Shown: positions 43,434-52,706, counted from the first letter of the stretch. The stretch is DNA of 64,000 nucleotides from CAXSDR01 sp964236445 (GCA_964236445.1 CAXSDR010000002.1:10773-74772); one strand, 5' to 3'. Made by a program: numbers and translations. The notes: generated by a model not told the origin, from the sequence alone.

Positions 43434-44744
43434 ATGTGTTCGATTCCTGGTGTGGCGTTTGGTGACCTCGCGGTCGCGGCGATGCCCGAGGAACTCGAGC
43501 GTCTGTTCCGAGCGGCGGAAGCTGCCCGTGCGCGGGCGTTGGCGGGGTTGGCGGTGTTCGATGCGCACGGTGCTGCGGGGGTTGATGGTCTGTTCTCGAC
43601 GCAGTCGTGGTTGCGTCACCGCTTGCAGATGACGAACGCTGAGGCCAAGCAGCACGTGGACAACGCCAGGGTCTCGCGTGATCATCGGGCGGTCGGTGAG
43701 GCCCATGCGGCGGGCCGGTTGACCGGGCGTCAGCTCGGTGAGATCGGGCGGGCGGCGGGCAGGTTGGCGCAGCCGGTGATGGCCGGGGCGGCTCCGATGC
43801 TGGTTGATCTGGCGCAGCGGTTCGACAGCCGGGTGCTGCGGGCGGCGGTCGGACGGATCGAGTCCGCGGTCACCGGTGACGCCGCCGTGGTGGCGAACGA
43901 GGCCGATGCTGATCTGTTCGGGCAGCGGTCGCTGCACGTGTCGCGCACGTTCGACGGCATGGTCCGCGTCGACGCGGACCTCGACCCGCAGAACGGGTCA
44001 CTGTTCCTGGCGTGCTTGGAAGCCCTCGCCGGCCCGCGTGACGCTGGTGCTCTCCGTGACGCCGGTGACGCCGGTGACGCCGGGCCGGATGTGCGTACGA
44101 GGTCGCAGCGCAACGCTGACGCGTTGGCTGAGATCTGCACCCGGGTGCTCGCCGGCGGGGACTTGCCCAGCACGGGTGGTCAGAAGCCCCACGTGACCCT
44201 CGTCGTGGACGTGGCGACCCTCACCGCCTACACCGGTGACGGGATGGGCACCCGTTCAGCGTTGTCGGGGTTGTTCGAGTTCGCGCTCGGCCCGGACGCC
44301 GCCCGTCGGATCAGCTGTGACAGTGCCGTGGACACCGTGGTCGTCGACCCCGTCGGAGTGCCGTTGGCATTGGGAAGGGCTGCGCGCACCGTTTCCCCCG
44401 GTCAGCACAAGACGTTGCGGGTCCGGGACAACGGGTGCGTGTTTCCCGGGTGCAACCGGCCCCATTCATGGTGCCAGGCGCATCACGTGATCCATTGGTC
44501 GCAGGGCGGTCTCACGAATAGTGACAACCTCGTCATGCTCTGCAACAAGCACCACACGTCCCTTCATGCCGGCGGGTGGGATATCAGCCGGATACCGAAT
44601 AGCGACTCGCGTTTCCGTTGGCATCCACCCGACGGTCGAGAACCGATTCCCGCCCAGCACGCCACCGACCGCGACCCCCTCACCACCCTCGACTTCGCGT
44701 GCGCCGTCGCACGCCTGCGCGCGAGGGCAGACGAACACGGCTGA
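43434..44744 (+). CDS. DUF222 domain protein with C-terminal HNH endonuclease (13E12 repeat type)
   Basis: 436 residues. DUF222 covers residues 20-310 (ELERLFRAAEAARARALAGL at the start). HNH lies at about 330-385: CVFPGCNRPHSWCQAHHVIH, then WSQGGLTNSDNLVMLCNKHH, with four Cys/His zinc ligands and the catalytic His in the HH pair. Such proteins occur in many copies in Actinobacteria (REP13E12 in mycobacteria) and are thought to be mobile or selfish elements. A short tract of DAGDAG repeats in the middle is unusual. The codon choice includes more G- or T-ending codons than in the neighbours. Confidence 0.9.
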   Translation: MCSIPGVAFGDLAVAAMPEELERLFRAAEAARARALAGLAVFDAHGAAGVDGLFSTQSWLRHRLQMTNAEAKQHVDNARVSRDHRAVGEAHAAGRLTGRQLGEIGRAAGRLAQPVMAGAAPMLVDLAQRFDSRVLRAAVGRIESAVTGDAAVVANEADADLFGQRSLHVSRTFDGMVRVDADLDPQNGSLFLACLEALAGPRDAGALRDAGDAGDAGPDVRTRSQRNADALAEICTRVLAGGDLPSTGGQKPHVTLVVDVATLTAYTGDGMGTRSALSGLFEFALGPDAARRISCDSAVDTVVVDPVGVPLALGRAARTVSPGQHKTLRVRDNGCVFPGCNRPHSWCQAHHVIHWSQGGLTNSDNLVMLCNKHHTSLHAGGWDISRIPNSDSRFRWHPPDGREPIPAQHATDRDPLTTLDFACAVARLRARADEHG

Positions 44745-44784
44745 CGGCTGCATCGAGAGGGCGCGGCCGGGGAAGGTGAGCCAC

Positions 44785-44955
44785 ATGGCGACGGAGGAGA
44801 AGCAGGCAGCAATTCAACTGGTGGAGGCGCAGCTTGCAGAGTTCGAGCGGCGCTACGGCATCGGCGGGGCCGAGCGTCAGGCGATCATCCCTGAGGAGAT
44901 CGCCGACAAGTACCGCGCGCTCGTGATGCGACGCCGCAAGCTTGCCGAGGACTAG
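44785..44955 (+). CDS. small conserved hypothetical protein
   Basis: 56 residues from the ATG at 44785 (MATEEKQAAIQLVEAQLAEF). It is highly helical and charged, ending with KYRALVMRRRKLAED. A GGAAGGTGAG site lies just upstream. Its function is unknown. It is followed by three imperfect copies of GACTAGCCA before the convergent nickel transporter gene. Confidence 0.55.
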   Translation: MATEEKQAAIQLVEAQLAEFERRYGIGGAERQAIIPEEIADKYRALVMRRRKLAED

Positions 44956-45021
44956 CCAGGACTAGCCAAGGACTAGCCACGCCCTGCACCGCCGCTTCAC
45001 CGAGCCGGTCAGCCGGGTAGG

Positions 45022-46823
45022 TCAGCCGAGCTGGACGAGTCCACGGACCACCGAGGTGATGCCGAGGAAACAGACTCCGACGGCAGCCAGGATGGGTGCG
45101 AACCGCAGGACGACGGAGAACACCGGATGGCGCTGCAGCGCTGAGGCCTGGAGCCGCCCTCCGGCCCTGGCGACGAGGACACCGACCGTCGTGAGCGTCG
45201 CCGCCATGCCGAGACCGAAGAAGATCACCAGAACGACGCCTAACCAGGCATGCCCGGTGTAGGCGGAGCCCAGCAGCACGACGAGCGCGCTCGGGCTCGG
45301 GACGAGACCCCCGGCGAGGCCGATCGCGATCAGACCCCTCCGACCGCCAGGAACAGCCGTCGCGCCGTGCGTGTGCTCGTCGTGCGTGTGCTCGTCGTGC
45401 GTGTGGACATCGTGCGTGTGCTCGTCGTGCGTGTGCTCGTCGTGCGTGTGCTCGTCGTGACCGTNNNNNNNNNNNNNNNNNNNNNNNNNNNNNNNNNNNN
45501 NNNNNNNNNNNNNNNNNNNNNNNNNNNNNNNNNNNNNNNNNNNNNNNNNNNNNNNNNNNNNNNNTCGTGCGTGTGCTCGTCGTGCGTGTGCTCGTCGTGC
45601 GTGTGCTCGTCGTGACCGTGGTCGTCGTGCGCGTGGACGTGATGTTCGTGAACCGGCGCGGCGGTCACCGTGGAAGCACCGCTCATCGCGTGCACCTGCT
45701 CTCGCACCTGCTCATGCGAGTGCGTCTCGTGCTCATGCTGGTGGGGAACCTCGGGTCCGTGGGCGTGCCCACCATGCCCTTCAGGACCGTGCACATGCCC
45801 ACTCTCGAACGAGCGCCCTGACATGACCCGGCGCACCAGGCCCGCACCGATCACGAGCACGATCAGACCGCTGCCGATCGTGAGGATGGGGTAGTACTGC
45901 GAGGGTGCGACGGAGTGCAGCACCGTCACGAGCAATCCGAGCAGCAGCACGCCGGCGGTGTGCGTTGCCGTGACCGTGGCACCGACGGTCACCGCTGACC
46001 GCCACGACCGGGCACGCTCCCCCGCTAGGTAGAACGCCATGACCGTCTTGCCGTGACCGGGCGCCACCGCGTGCGCGGCACCGATGCCGATCGCCAACAG
46101 AATCGCGAGCAGGATGACGCCCGGACCGGCAGCGCCGTTGCCCACCAGGTCGGTGAAGGCCGCGCTCAACCGGTCGGTCGGTCGAGCGAGCACGGTGCTC
46201 GACTGACGCGACTCGAGCCGCGCCCCACCAGGCGACACGGTGGCGGTGGCCGCGCGTACGTCCAGTGGAGAGCTCAACAGGTCCTGCGGGTAGGCGGCGA
46301 GTCGCTTGCTCGTGCTCGTCGTCGGTACTGTGCTTCGTGCAACCGTCGTGCCGTCACCCTGCAGCGTGACCTCGCGCCAGCCGACCCGCTCGGTCGCCTG
46401 GGTGTCCAGGAAGGCCAGCGAAGTGCGGGTGTGCACGTTGGCATCGGCGCGCAGGTCGCACTCGAGGCGAAGCGTCTGCAGACCGGCGGCTCCCGGCAGG
46501 AAGCGCGCCGACGAGCTGTTCACCGCCAAGGTGACCATCAGTCCGTCGAGTCGAAGCTCGAGCCGCTGAGCGGCCGTCGCGCACGAGGCGGCGGCGTACG
46601 CCGGCAGGCCCGCCTTGGTCTTCGACCGCTCCTGCACCGTGGGAATCTCGGCGAAGTCCACGACGTGGTCGATGCTGACCTGGTCGAGGCCCACGACGAT
46701 GCCGGAATAGCGGTTGACCGTGAAGTTGCCCAGCGGGTGAGCCGATGCCGCGGGGACACCGACGACCGACACGGCCGCGAACGCTGCCGCAACGACGGCG
46801 AGGCGCCTCGTGAGCCGCCTCAT
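45022..46823 (-). CDS. NreB/RcnA-like nickel/cobalt transporter with His-rich loop (assembly gap inside)
   Basis: The signal peptide MRRLTRRLAVVAAAFAAVSV, then ASAHPLGNFTVNRYSGIVVG, opens a 240-residue extracytoplasmic domain. A membrane domain of the high-affinity nickel-transport family follows (HAVAPGHGKTVMAFYLAGER is the signature). A cytoplasmic loop rich in His (EHTHDEHTH) carries tandem 15-bp repeats, and 100 Ns (45465-45564) interrupt it. The other side resumes in frame as GHDEHTHDEHTH, then GRRGLIAIGLAGGLVPSPSA and the last helices. So one gene of about 600 residues runs through the gap; the true repeat number is unknown. It exports or imports Ni/Co. It overlaps the TPR gene's end. 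Confidence 0.82.
45362..45630. repeat. 15-bp tandem repeat array (His-rich loop) containing a 100-N assembly gap
   Basis: The unit CGTGCGTGTGCTCGT (minus strand ACGAGCACACGCACG, coding DEHTH) recurs about seven times to the left of the Ns at 45465-45564 and three to four times to the right. The gap is exactly 100 Ns, the usual placeholder for unknown size. The assembler most likely broke on this array. Confidence 0.85.
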
Positions 46824-48148
46824 GCCGCACCGAGACCGGCCAGCGCAGCACGGGCCCGGGGCACGGCGATGGGCGAGAAGTGCGGGTCGATGGTCAGCGC
46901 GGCAGTGAGGGACTGCCGCGCCGCAGCCCGGTCGCCCGTCGCGAGCTGGATCATGCCGCGGTGGTAGAGGAGCCGGGGGTCCTTGGTGCCAAGGCGGGTG
47001 GCTGACATGGCGTAGGGCAGAGCCTCCTTGTCGCGCCCGAGGGCGTGCATCGCCCATCCCATCGCGTCCGCCGCCAGGATGCTGTGGCGCCGCGACCACT
47101 CCGACTGCGCGGCGACGAGTGCCTGTGCAGCCGAGCCGTGGTCGGCCTCGAAGTGGGCGAGGTCGAGATCGGCGTAGACACCGTTGCTCTTGGCGAGGGC
47201 GACCGATGCCTGGAGCACGTCGTACTGCTGCTGTGCCTCGTCCGTGCGACCCAGCGACTGCAGCAGCTCGCCGTAGGCACTGAGGTATTCGGCGAGCGGC
47301 AGCCGACCCGTCACGTCGGCATAGATGGTCAGGGCCTCCTCGGTCTTACCTCGAGCGGCGTCGAGCGATGCCGTTGCGGCTCGGGCCGGGAGGTAGCCCG
47401 GGTCGGCGGCGAGCGCGCCGCTGAAGTCCTTCGCTGCCTCGTCGAGGTTGCCCGCGGTGCGTGACAGCAGGCCGAGCTGAGTCTGCGCGAAAGCCACATC
47501 GGTCGGATCTGCGGAGTCCTCGACGCCGAGCTCCATCAGGCGCTTGGCCTCGGGAATGTTGCCGTGCAGTTCGGCGAGGTAGGACAACCGGGTCACGGAG
47601 GGAGTGCCCGCGTGGCGGTCGTCGGCGAGCTTCGCACTCTTCATCGCTTCGTCATAGCGGCCCAGCTCGACCAGTGCATCGGTGCGTACGTTCTGCGCCT
47701 GGCTGGAGTAGGGGTCGAGGGCGAGCGCACGGTCGGCGCTGGCCAGAGCGCCGGAGAAGTCGTGGCGCGCGGCCTTGAGCGCCCCCGCGACGCCCTCGGC
47801 GTCGGCGTTGTCGGTCGGCTTCTCCTCGAACGAGCGGGCGACCGCGGCCTCGGCCTTCGGGTAGTAGGTCGGGTCGGCGGTCAGCCGCGCCTGGGCGACA
47901 TAGGCGAGCCCGAGGGCGGCCCAGGTGCCCGAGTCCTTGGGCTGCGCACGCAGGTGCGTCTGCGCGACGGCGATGGACTTGGTGAGCTGGTCGGTGGCGC
48001 TCGCGAGAACCGGAGTGGTGTCAGCCACGACGCCTGCCTGACCTGCCTGACCCTCGTGGGTCGGTGTGCGGTGCAGGGCCGTGATGGCGAAGACGGTGAG
48101 GGCGAGGGCCACGAGGGCTGTGGTCACGATGGTGAGAGAACGTCGCAC
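46820..48148 (-). CDS. secreted or membrane-anchored TPR-repeat protein
   Basis: 442 residues. An N-terminal signal anchor (SLTIVTTALVALALTVFAIT) is followed by at least nine TPR-like helical pairs, such as TWAALGLAYVAQARLTADPT, FSGALASADRALALDPYSSQ and LLYHRGMIQLATGDRAAARQ. TPR arrays bind other proteins. It lies between DUF4331 and the nickel/cobalt transporter on the same strand and overlaps the transporter start by 4 bases, so the three form one operon. A scaffold role outside the membrane is plausible. Confidence 0.88.
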   Translation of the reverse strand: MRRSLTIVTTALVALALTVFAITALHRTPTHEGQAGQAGVVADTTPVLASATDQLTKSIAVAQTHLRAQPKDSGTWAALGLAYVAQARLTADPTYYPKAEAAVARSFEEKPTDNADAEGVAGALKAARHDFSGALASADRALALDPYSSQAQNVRTDALVELGRYDEAMKSAKLADDRHAGTPSVTRLSYLAELHGNIPEAKRLMELGVEDSADPTDVAFAQTQLGLLSRTAGNLDEAAKDFSGALAADPGYLPARAATASLDAARGKTEEALTIYADVTGRLPLAEYLSAYGELLQSLGRTDEAQQQYDVLQASVALAKSNGVYADLDLAHFEADHGSAAQALVAAQSEWSRRHSILAADAMGWAMHALGRDKEALPYAMSATRLGTKDPRLLYHRGMIQLATGDRAAARQSLTAALTIDPHFSPIAVPRARAALAGLGAA

Positions 48149-48171
48149 GGCCTACTCCGTCGGGATGTGGA

Positions 48172-48212
48172 GCCCCGCCCGGCCATCAGGAGAATCGATG
48201 ACCGGACGGGGC
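48172..48212 (-). terminator. hairpin between the DUF4331 and TPR genes
   Basis: GCCCCGCCCGGCCATC and GATGACCGGACGGGGC form a 16-bp stem with two G-T pairs around a 9-base loop. It lies 20 bases after the DUF4331 stop and before the TPR start, so it could attenuate rather than fully end transcription into the downstream genes. Confidence 0.6.
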
Positions 48213-48231
48213 GGATGTTACGGGGACTTCT

Positions 48232-49719
48232 CTAGACGGTGGCGAGACGCGAGCCACGGTGACGCGAACGCGTGAGCGCTGCGCCGCCGAGCAGCGCCAG
48301 TGCTGCCATGCCGATGAGCGATGCCGGCAGGACCGGCACACCGTTGGACGGGGTGCTGCTGGACACGGCGCCACCGTTGAGAAGTGACGCGGTGCCGGCC
48401 TTGACAGGTGCGGGCGTCTCAGAGCCGTCGTGCGGCAGAGCGACGTACGGGAACACCTTGCTGACGGCCTTGTCGCTGGCGTTGACGCCATCGCCGAGGT
48501 CGTTGGGGGCGCCGACGAGCTCACCCTCGGTCACCTGCAGGGCGATGTCGATGACATCGTCCGTCAGACGACGACCGTTCGGGAAGCCGTCGAGATCACC
48601 ATCGAGGACACCGAGCCGCTTCGGGCTCCTGGTGACAGGAGTCGAGGTGTTGAGGCGCAGCTCCTCGGAAGGCGTGATGGTCTTGGGCTGGTTCAGGCCC
48701 TTCACGCCGGTGAGGAACACCGAGACCAGGTCGTTGCGGGGCTCGGCCGGAGCCTTGATCCCGTAGATCGCCTGGATGAGCTTGGGAAGCTCGGGCATCG
48801 TGACGCCCGGCAGGAACTGGGCGTCGTTCTGCGGCTTGGACGCGTTGAAGAGGTCCTTCGCACCGACCGGTACGACGACCTCGTTGACCAGGGGGTTGCC
48901 GAGGCGCGACTGCTGCACCCATGCGCCCGCGCTGTTCTTGCGGCTGGCCGTCGACCAGACGCCGATGACCGGGTCGCCCTTGGTGACCTTGGCGATCGGC
49001 ACCTGCAGAACGATGGAGTTGACGTTCTTGCCGGCCAGCGAGTCGTTGCCGACCTCCTGGAGCTTGGTGCCATAGAGAAGGTCGAAGACGCGCAGGTCGA
49101 CGAAGAAGGGATCGTCGGCCTGGGTCAGCACCGTCTTTCCGCCGCCGGGAATCGCGGAGATGCCCTCGGCGCGCAGGGCACCGTAGTTGGGCATCGACAC
49201 CTTGCCGACGTCAGACGGGACGACCTTGCCGCGGCTGATGAGGGCGGTCGACTTGCCACCTTCGATCCGGGTCAGGTCGAAGGACTGGCGGAAGTTGAGG
49301 TCCGGGTCGCTGAGGCCCGTGACGACGCCGGTGTTGTAGAGGAACGTCTTGGTGTTCTGGTAGGAGTCCCGGAACTCATAGCGGTAGATGATGTCGGGCT
49401 TCGCGTCGCCGTTGTTGTCGATGTTGATGTCGTAGGCGCTGTTGCGTGCGAAGCGGTAGAAGTTCGGGCCACCGGCCGGAGACTGCTCCGGGTAGTAGTC
49501 GGCGATCAGCGTGACGGTCGACGGGGCGTCGGGGCTCTTGAAGGCGTAGACGTCTGTGCCGTCCAACTGCGGAACGGTCGAGATGAGTGGTGCTTCGCGG
49601 TGGCTGGACGCCATCGCGGGCGTGGCACTGAGGCCGGCGATACCGGCTGCGGTGAGCAGGCCGCTGGCACCGACGAGCGCCGTGGCGCGGCGTCGGGCAG
49701 TCGTGCGTCGTGCGTGCAT
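48232..49719 (-). CDS. secreted DUF4331 protein
   Basis: 495 residues from the ATG at 49719. A signal peptide (residues 1-38, ending SATPAMASSHREAP) precedes the DUF4331 body, with the family opening SHREAPLISTVPQLDGTDVY, the Asn/Asp-rich YDINIDNNGDAKPDIIYRYE segment and the GDLDGFPNGRRLTDDVIDIA end motif. A C-terminal helix (PASLIGMAALALLGGAALTR) with a basic tail anchors it in the membrane; no LPXTG is present. DUF4331 has no known function. It is the first gene of the operon with the TPR protein and the nickel/cobalt transporter. Confidence 0.92.
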   Translation of the reverse strand: MHARRTTARRRATALVGASGLLTAAGIAGLSATPAMASSHREAPLISTVPQLDGTDVYAFKSPDAPSTVTLIADYYPEQSPAGGPNFYRFARNSAYDINIDNNGDAKPDIIYRYEFRDSYQNTKTFLYNTGVVTGLSDPDLNFRQSFDLTRIEGGKSTALISRGKVVPSDVGKVSMPNYGALRAEGISAIPGGGKTVLTQADDPFFVDLRVFDLLYGTKLQEVGNDSLAGKNVNSIVLQVPIAKVTKGDPVIGVWSTASRKNSAGAWVQQSRLGNPLVNEVVVPVGAKDLFNASKPQNDAQFLPGVTMPELPKLIQAIYGIKAPAEPRNDLVSVFLTGVKGLNQPKTITPSEELRLNTSTPVTRSPKRLGVLDGDLDGFPNGRRLTDDVIDIALQVTEGELVGAPNDLGDGVNASDKAVSKVFPYVALPHDGSETPAPVKAGTASLLNGGAVSSSTPSNGVPVLPASLIGMAALALLGGAALTRSRHRGSRLATV

Positions 49720-49860
49720 GGAATGAGGTCCTTCCCCACTGACTTCTTGACCGGAGTCCCGGCCGGAGAGGTGAGCTGCGACAACCGGCTGGCAGCCGAG
49801 CCATCGCGCATGCTTCGGAGCGGACGTCCGGGCGGATGGGAGGTCTGTTAGGAAGGTTGC

Positions 49861-50610
49861 GTGACCGATGAGCCCGAGCGCAACGCCCACGGCCAACCTG
49901 TCGGGCCCCGCCTTGACGGCTGGGCACGCCCGCCGCACCCCACGCGGGTCGTCCTGCAGGGCCGAACCTGCCGGCTGGAGCCGCTCGACACGGCGGGCCA
50001 CGCCTCGGCGCTGTGGGAGGCGTACGCCGATGACTCCGACGGCGCGATGTGGACCTATCTGCCTGACGGCCCCCATGCCACTCGACGGCAGCACGACGAG
50101 TGGATCGCAAGGTCAGCGGCCAGCTCGGACCCGCTGTTCTTTGCTGTGATCGACGGTTCGGACCAAGCCGTCGGCCTGATCTCCTACCTGCGCATCGACA
50201 TCGACAACGGGGTGATCGAGGTGGGGTACGTGATCTTCAGCCCCCGGCTGCAGCGCACGGTCGCGGCCACCGAGGCACAGTTCCTCCTGGCACGTCACGC
50301 CTTCGCGCTGGGCTACCGCCGCTATGAGTGGAAGTGCGACGCCCTCAACGCACCATCGCGCGCAGCGGCGCTGCGGCTGGGTTTCAGGTTCGAGGGCATC
50401 TTCCGCAAGGCGCGGGTGGCGCGGGGGCGCAGCCGGGACACCTCGTGGTTCTCGATCGTCGATGACGAGTGGCCGACGTTGGCCGCGGCCTACGCGCGGT
50501 GGCTGGACCCCGCGAACTTCGACGCGGACGGCAGGCAGCACCTGCGTCTGTCGGACCTGACCGCAGCCGCTAAGGGCGCCGCGCCTGTTCTGTGGAGTCG
50601 AGATCTATGA
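49861..50610 (+). CDS. GNAT (RimJ/RimL-like) acetyltransferase
   Basis: 249 residues from the GTG at 49861. It has the RimJ-type pattern: LQGRTCRLEPLDTAGHASAL, GLISYLRIDIDNGVIEVGYV, then AFALGYRRYEWKCDALNAPS and RAAALRLGFRFEGIFRKARV. It may acetylate a protein N-terminus or a small molecule; no substrate can be named. It is divergent from DUF4331 (142 bases between starts) and overlaps the end of the convergent PRC-barrel gene by 41 bases. Confidence 0.9.
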   Translation: MTDEPERNAHGQPVGPRLDGWARPPHPTRVVLQGRTCRLEPLDTAGHASALWEAYADDSDGAMWTYLPDGPHATRRQHDEWIARSAASSDPLFFAVIDGSDQAVGLISYLRIDIDNGVIEVGYVIFSPRLQRTVAATEAQFLLARHAFALGYRRYEWKCDALNAPSRAAALRLGFRFEGIFRKARVARGRSRDTSWFSIVDDEWPTLAAAYARWLDPANFDADGRQHLRLSDLTAAAKGAAPVLWSRDL

Positions 50611-51085
50611 GCGGCGGCTGGTGGGGCGAGACCACGGTCTCGTCGTCGGGTGGGACGAACTTGCGTAGCCGGGGGGACGCCTCGGCGGGCACCTGGGCAG
50701 GCCCACCAGGATGCCCGGGCCGGTCGAGCTCGATGACCGGCTCGACCCCGCGGGTCAAGCCGTAGTGGCGATAGAGCGCGTCTTCCTCGGTGGACGCCAG
50801 GACGCCACCGGCCGGGTCGACGCGGGGGGCGTCCTTGACGAGATCCTTGCTGAAGCCGACGAGCACCCCGTCTGCGTTGACGCGGGCGCCGGCGAGCGGC
50901 ACGAAGCTCTCGTGCGTGCCGAACAGTCCGGTGCGAACCGTCATCCAGCTCGGCTTGCCTGTCTCGTCGTCCACATAGACCTGCCCGATAGGGCCGATGG
51001 CCTGGTCTCCCGGCCCGAACAACGTGGCACCGATGATCACCCCGGCGTGCTCGCTCCCGATCATGGGTCCGCTCACTTCCGTCAC
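50570..51085 (-). CDS. PRC-barrel domain protein
   Basis: 171 residues from the GTG at 51085; an ATG at 51064 (MIGSEHAGVIIGATLFGPGD) is also possible. Residues 20-90 are a PRC-barrel (DQAIGPIGQVYVDDETGKPS, WMTVRTGLFGTHESFVPLAG). The C-terminal half (YRHYGLTRGVEPVIELDRPG) is low-complexity and probably disordered. Stand-alone PRC-barrel proteins of this type occur widely in Actinobacteria and have been linked to stress responses, but without a defined activity. Confidence 0.82.
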   Translation of the reverse strand: MTEVSGPMIGSEHAGVIIGATLFGPGDQAIGPIGQVYVDDETGKPSWMTVRTGLFGTHESFVPLAGARVNADGVLVGFSKDLVKDAPRVDPAGGVLASTEEDALYRHYGLTRGVEPVIELDRPGHPGGPAQVPAEASPRLRKFVPPDDETVVSPHQPPLIDLDSTEQARRP

Positions 51086-51263
51086 CTAGGCCATCGACTG
51101 GTGGGGTCAACCTACCCGCAGGGTGGCCCGAAAGACGCGTGTTCTACGAGTTCCTGCGGCTCGTGTGGTGGTCAACCACCGGCTCATCTGCGTCTGACCG
51201 CCTGTTCGCAGGCGTCCGACCGACGGGCTACAGCACGGCTTGGCCGACCTTCGGACGTGTTCC

Positions 51264-52349
51264 CTACTTCACGACGATGGCGAGGTCGCCGGTGACCGTG
51301 GCACCGTCGTCGGTGACGGCATAGAGCACATGCTGCACGCCCTTGGTGCGCGGTGCGACAAAGGTGATCTGGCGGTCGGCGCCGACGCTCGCAAAGCCTT
51401 TCCACGGCCGGTGGACGATGGACACCACGCCCGCCGTCGTCACGGAGTCGTTCGCCAGGACGTCGACAGTGACGGTGCCACCTCGACGCACGACCACGGT
51501 CTCGGGTCGAGCGGTGGGTGCTGCACGCAGCTCATGACGCCCGGCAAGACTGATCCAGTGCTTCACGGGCTGCGCGACGCCGTCGCCGTCAGTCGAGCTG
51601 ACGGTGACGTCGGGACGCCCGTCGCCGGACACGTCACCGATCGACGTCGAGTAGTAGGTGCTGCCGGACGGGTCGTTCACCAGGTCGACCGCCTGCGTGC
51701 CACTGAAGACGACGCGTACGCCGCCCACGTTGGCGTCGTCGTCGCGGTAGGCCATCACGATGTCGGCTTGTCCATCGCCATCGAGGTCCGTGACACCCAC
51801 ATTGGGCCACCACACGTCGGGATAGCTCGGGCCTGCCACCAAGCCGCCACCGGGGACGCCGTAGAACAGCGAGATGCCCTCGCCTTCATCGGTCTGCTCA
51901 TAGATGTCATCGAGCCCGTCACCGTTGAAATCGGCCTTGTCGATGCCTGACGGCAGCTGCTGCGCTGCACTGAACGTCTGACCCGGAGCGAAGCCCGAGT
52001 CGAAGATGAGGATGGTGCCCCCGCCGTAGAAGCGCGTCAGGAGGATCTCGGCGGTCCCGTCACCGCTGAGATCGGCGATCACGCCCATGTCGGGGCAGTA
52101 GTCGGGCCAGTCGGAGGCCGTGTAGGTGTAGCGCGTCGGCTCGGCGAACCCCCCGCCTGCCAATCCCAGGGACACGTCAGCGAAGCAGTTGCCGTTGGAG
52201 CCGCCGAGCACCGCCTGGTCTGCCATGCCGTCGCCGTTGATGTCTCCGACGAGCGGCTCGTCCAGACCTCCGGCCCATGCGGTGCCGGGTGCCAGCAGCA
52301 GGCCGGCGGTGGCGGCGAAGGCAAGTGCCGCGCGTCGAAGGTGTGTCAC
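51264..52349 (-). CDS. secreted FG-GAP/VCBS-repeat protein
   Basis: 361 residues from the GTG at 52349. A signal peptide (LRRAALAFAATAGLLLAPGT, cut near AWA) is followed by five calcium-binding DxNGDG-type loops: DINGDGMAD, DLSGDGTAE, DFNGDGLDD, DLDGDGQAD and DVSGDGRPD. These are typical of integrin-like FG-GAP propellers. The C-terminal 90 residues (RRGGTVTVDVLANDSVTTAG onward) form a VCBS/Ig-like domain. It would be an extracellular adhesion or matrix protein. It is divergent from the GH16 gene. Confidence 0.87.
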   Translation of the reverse strand: MTHLRRAALAFAATAGLLLAPGTAWAGGLDEPLVGDINGDGMADQAVLGGSNGNCFADVSLGLAGGGFAEPTRYTYTASDWPDYCPDMGVIADLSGDGTAEILLTRFYGGGTILIFDSGFAPGQTFSAAQQLPSGIDKADFNGDGLDDIYEQTDEGEGISLFYGVPGGGLVAGPSYPDVWWPNVGVTDLDGDGQADIVMAYRDDDANVGGVRVVFSGTQAVDLVNDPSGSTYYSTSIGDVSGDGRPDVTVSSTDGDGVAQPVKHWISLAGRHELRAAPTARPETVVVRRGGTVTVDVLANDSVTTAGVVSIVHRPWKGFASVGADRQITFVAPRTKGVQHVLYAVTDDGATVTGDLAIVVK

Positions 52350-52654
52350 GTCTGTCCCCCTGGTGATGTGCCGTAGCCGCGGTGCCCCGGCTCGGATGTG
52401 CGAGACCATTTGCTCCTACGTGCCGGGCGCGGCGCAAGTCGTTCGGCCGATAAATGTCCGGCATCTCTGCTGCTGCCGACGGGGTCGGAGCCTCCCGGGC
52501 CTCTCCTGAAGACGAACCTAGCGTGGCTCGCGCGTCCGTCGCACTCTGCCGATCGGGGGACAACGCTGAGCAAACGCTCCCCCCGCTTCGGTCACAAGCT
52601 TGCCGAAAGTGTTTCCATCGCTGCATCTCGCGTGTACCGTCCGGACCGTTAGGA

Positions 52655-52672
52655 GTCGGAAACGTTTCCGAC
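52655..52672. promoter_or_regulatory. perfect 18-bp palindrome before the GH16 gene (LacI-type operator)
   Basis: GTCGGAAACGTTTCCGAC is an exact dyad with the GAAACGTTTC core common to LacI/GalR-family sugar regulators. It lies 35 bases upstream of the ATG at 52707. A second imperfect copy (CCGAAAGTGTTTCCATCG) is at 52603-52620. Repression relieved by a glucan oligosaccharide would fit the enzyme, but no LacI-family gene is in this window. Confidence 0.65.
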
Positions 52673-52706
52673 AATTCTCCTTCCGGACCCCGAAAGGGTG
52701 CGTGTC

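Noticed and set aside
45362..45630. CRISPR-like appearance of the regular 15-bp repeats
   Set aside because: There are no unique spacers between the units, the repeats are head to tail and they encode a His-rich protein loop.
48430..49851. Open frame of 473 codons on the plus strand across DUF4331
   Set aside because: It is the shadow of DUF4331; its composition is rich in Arg, Val and Asp repeats without domain structure.
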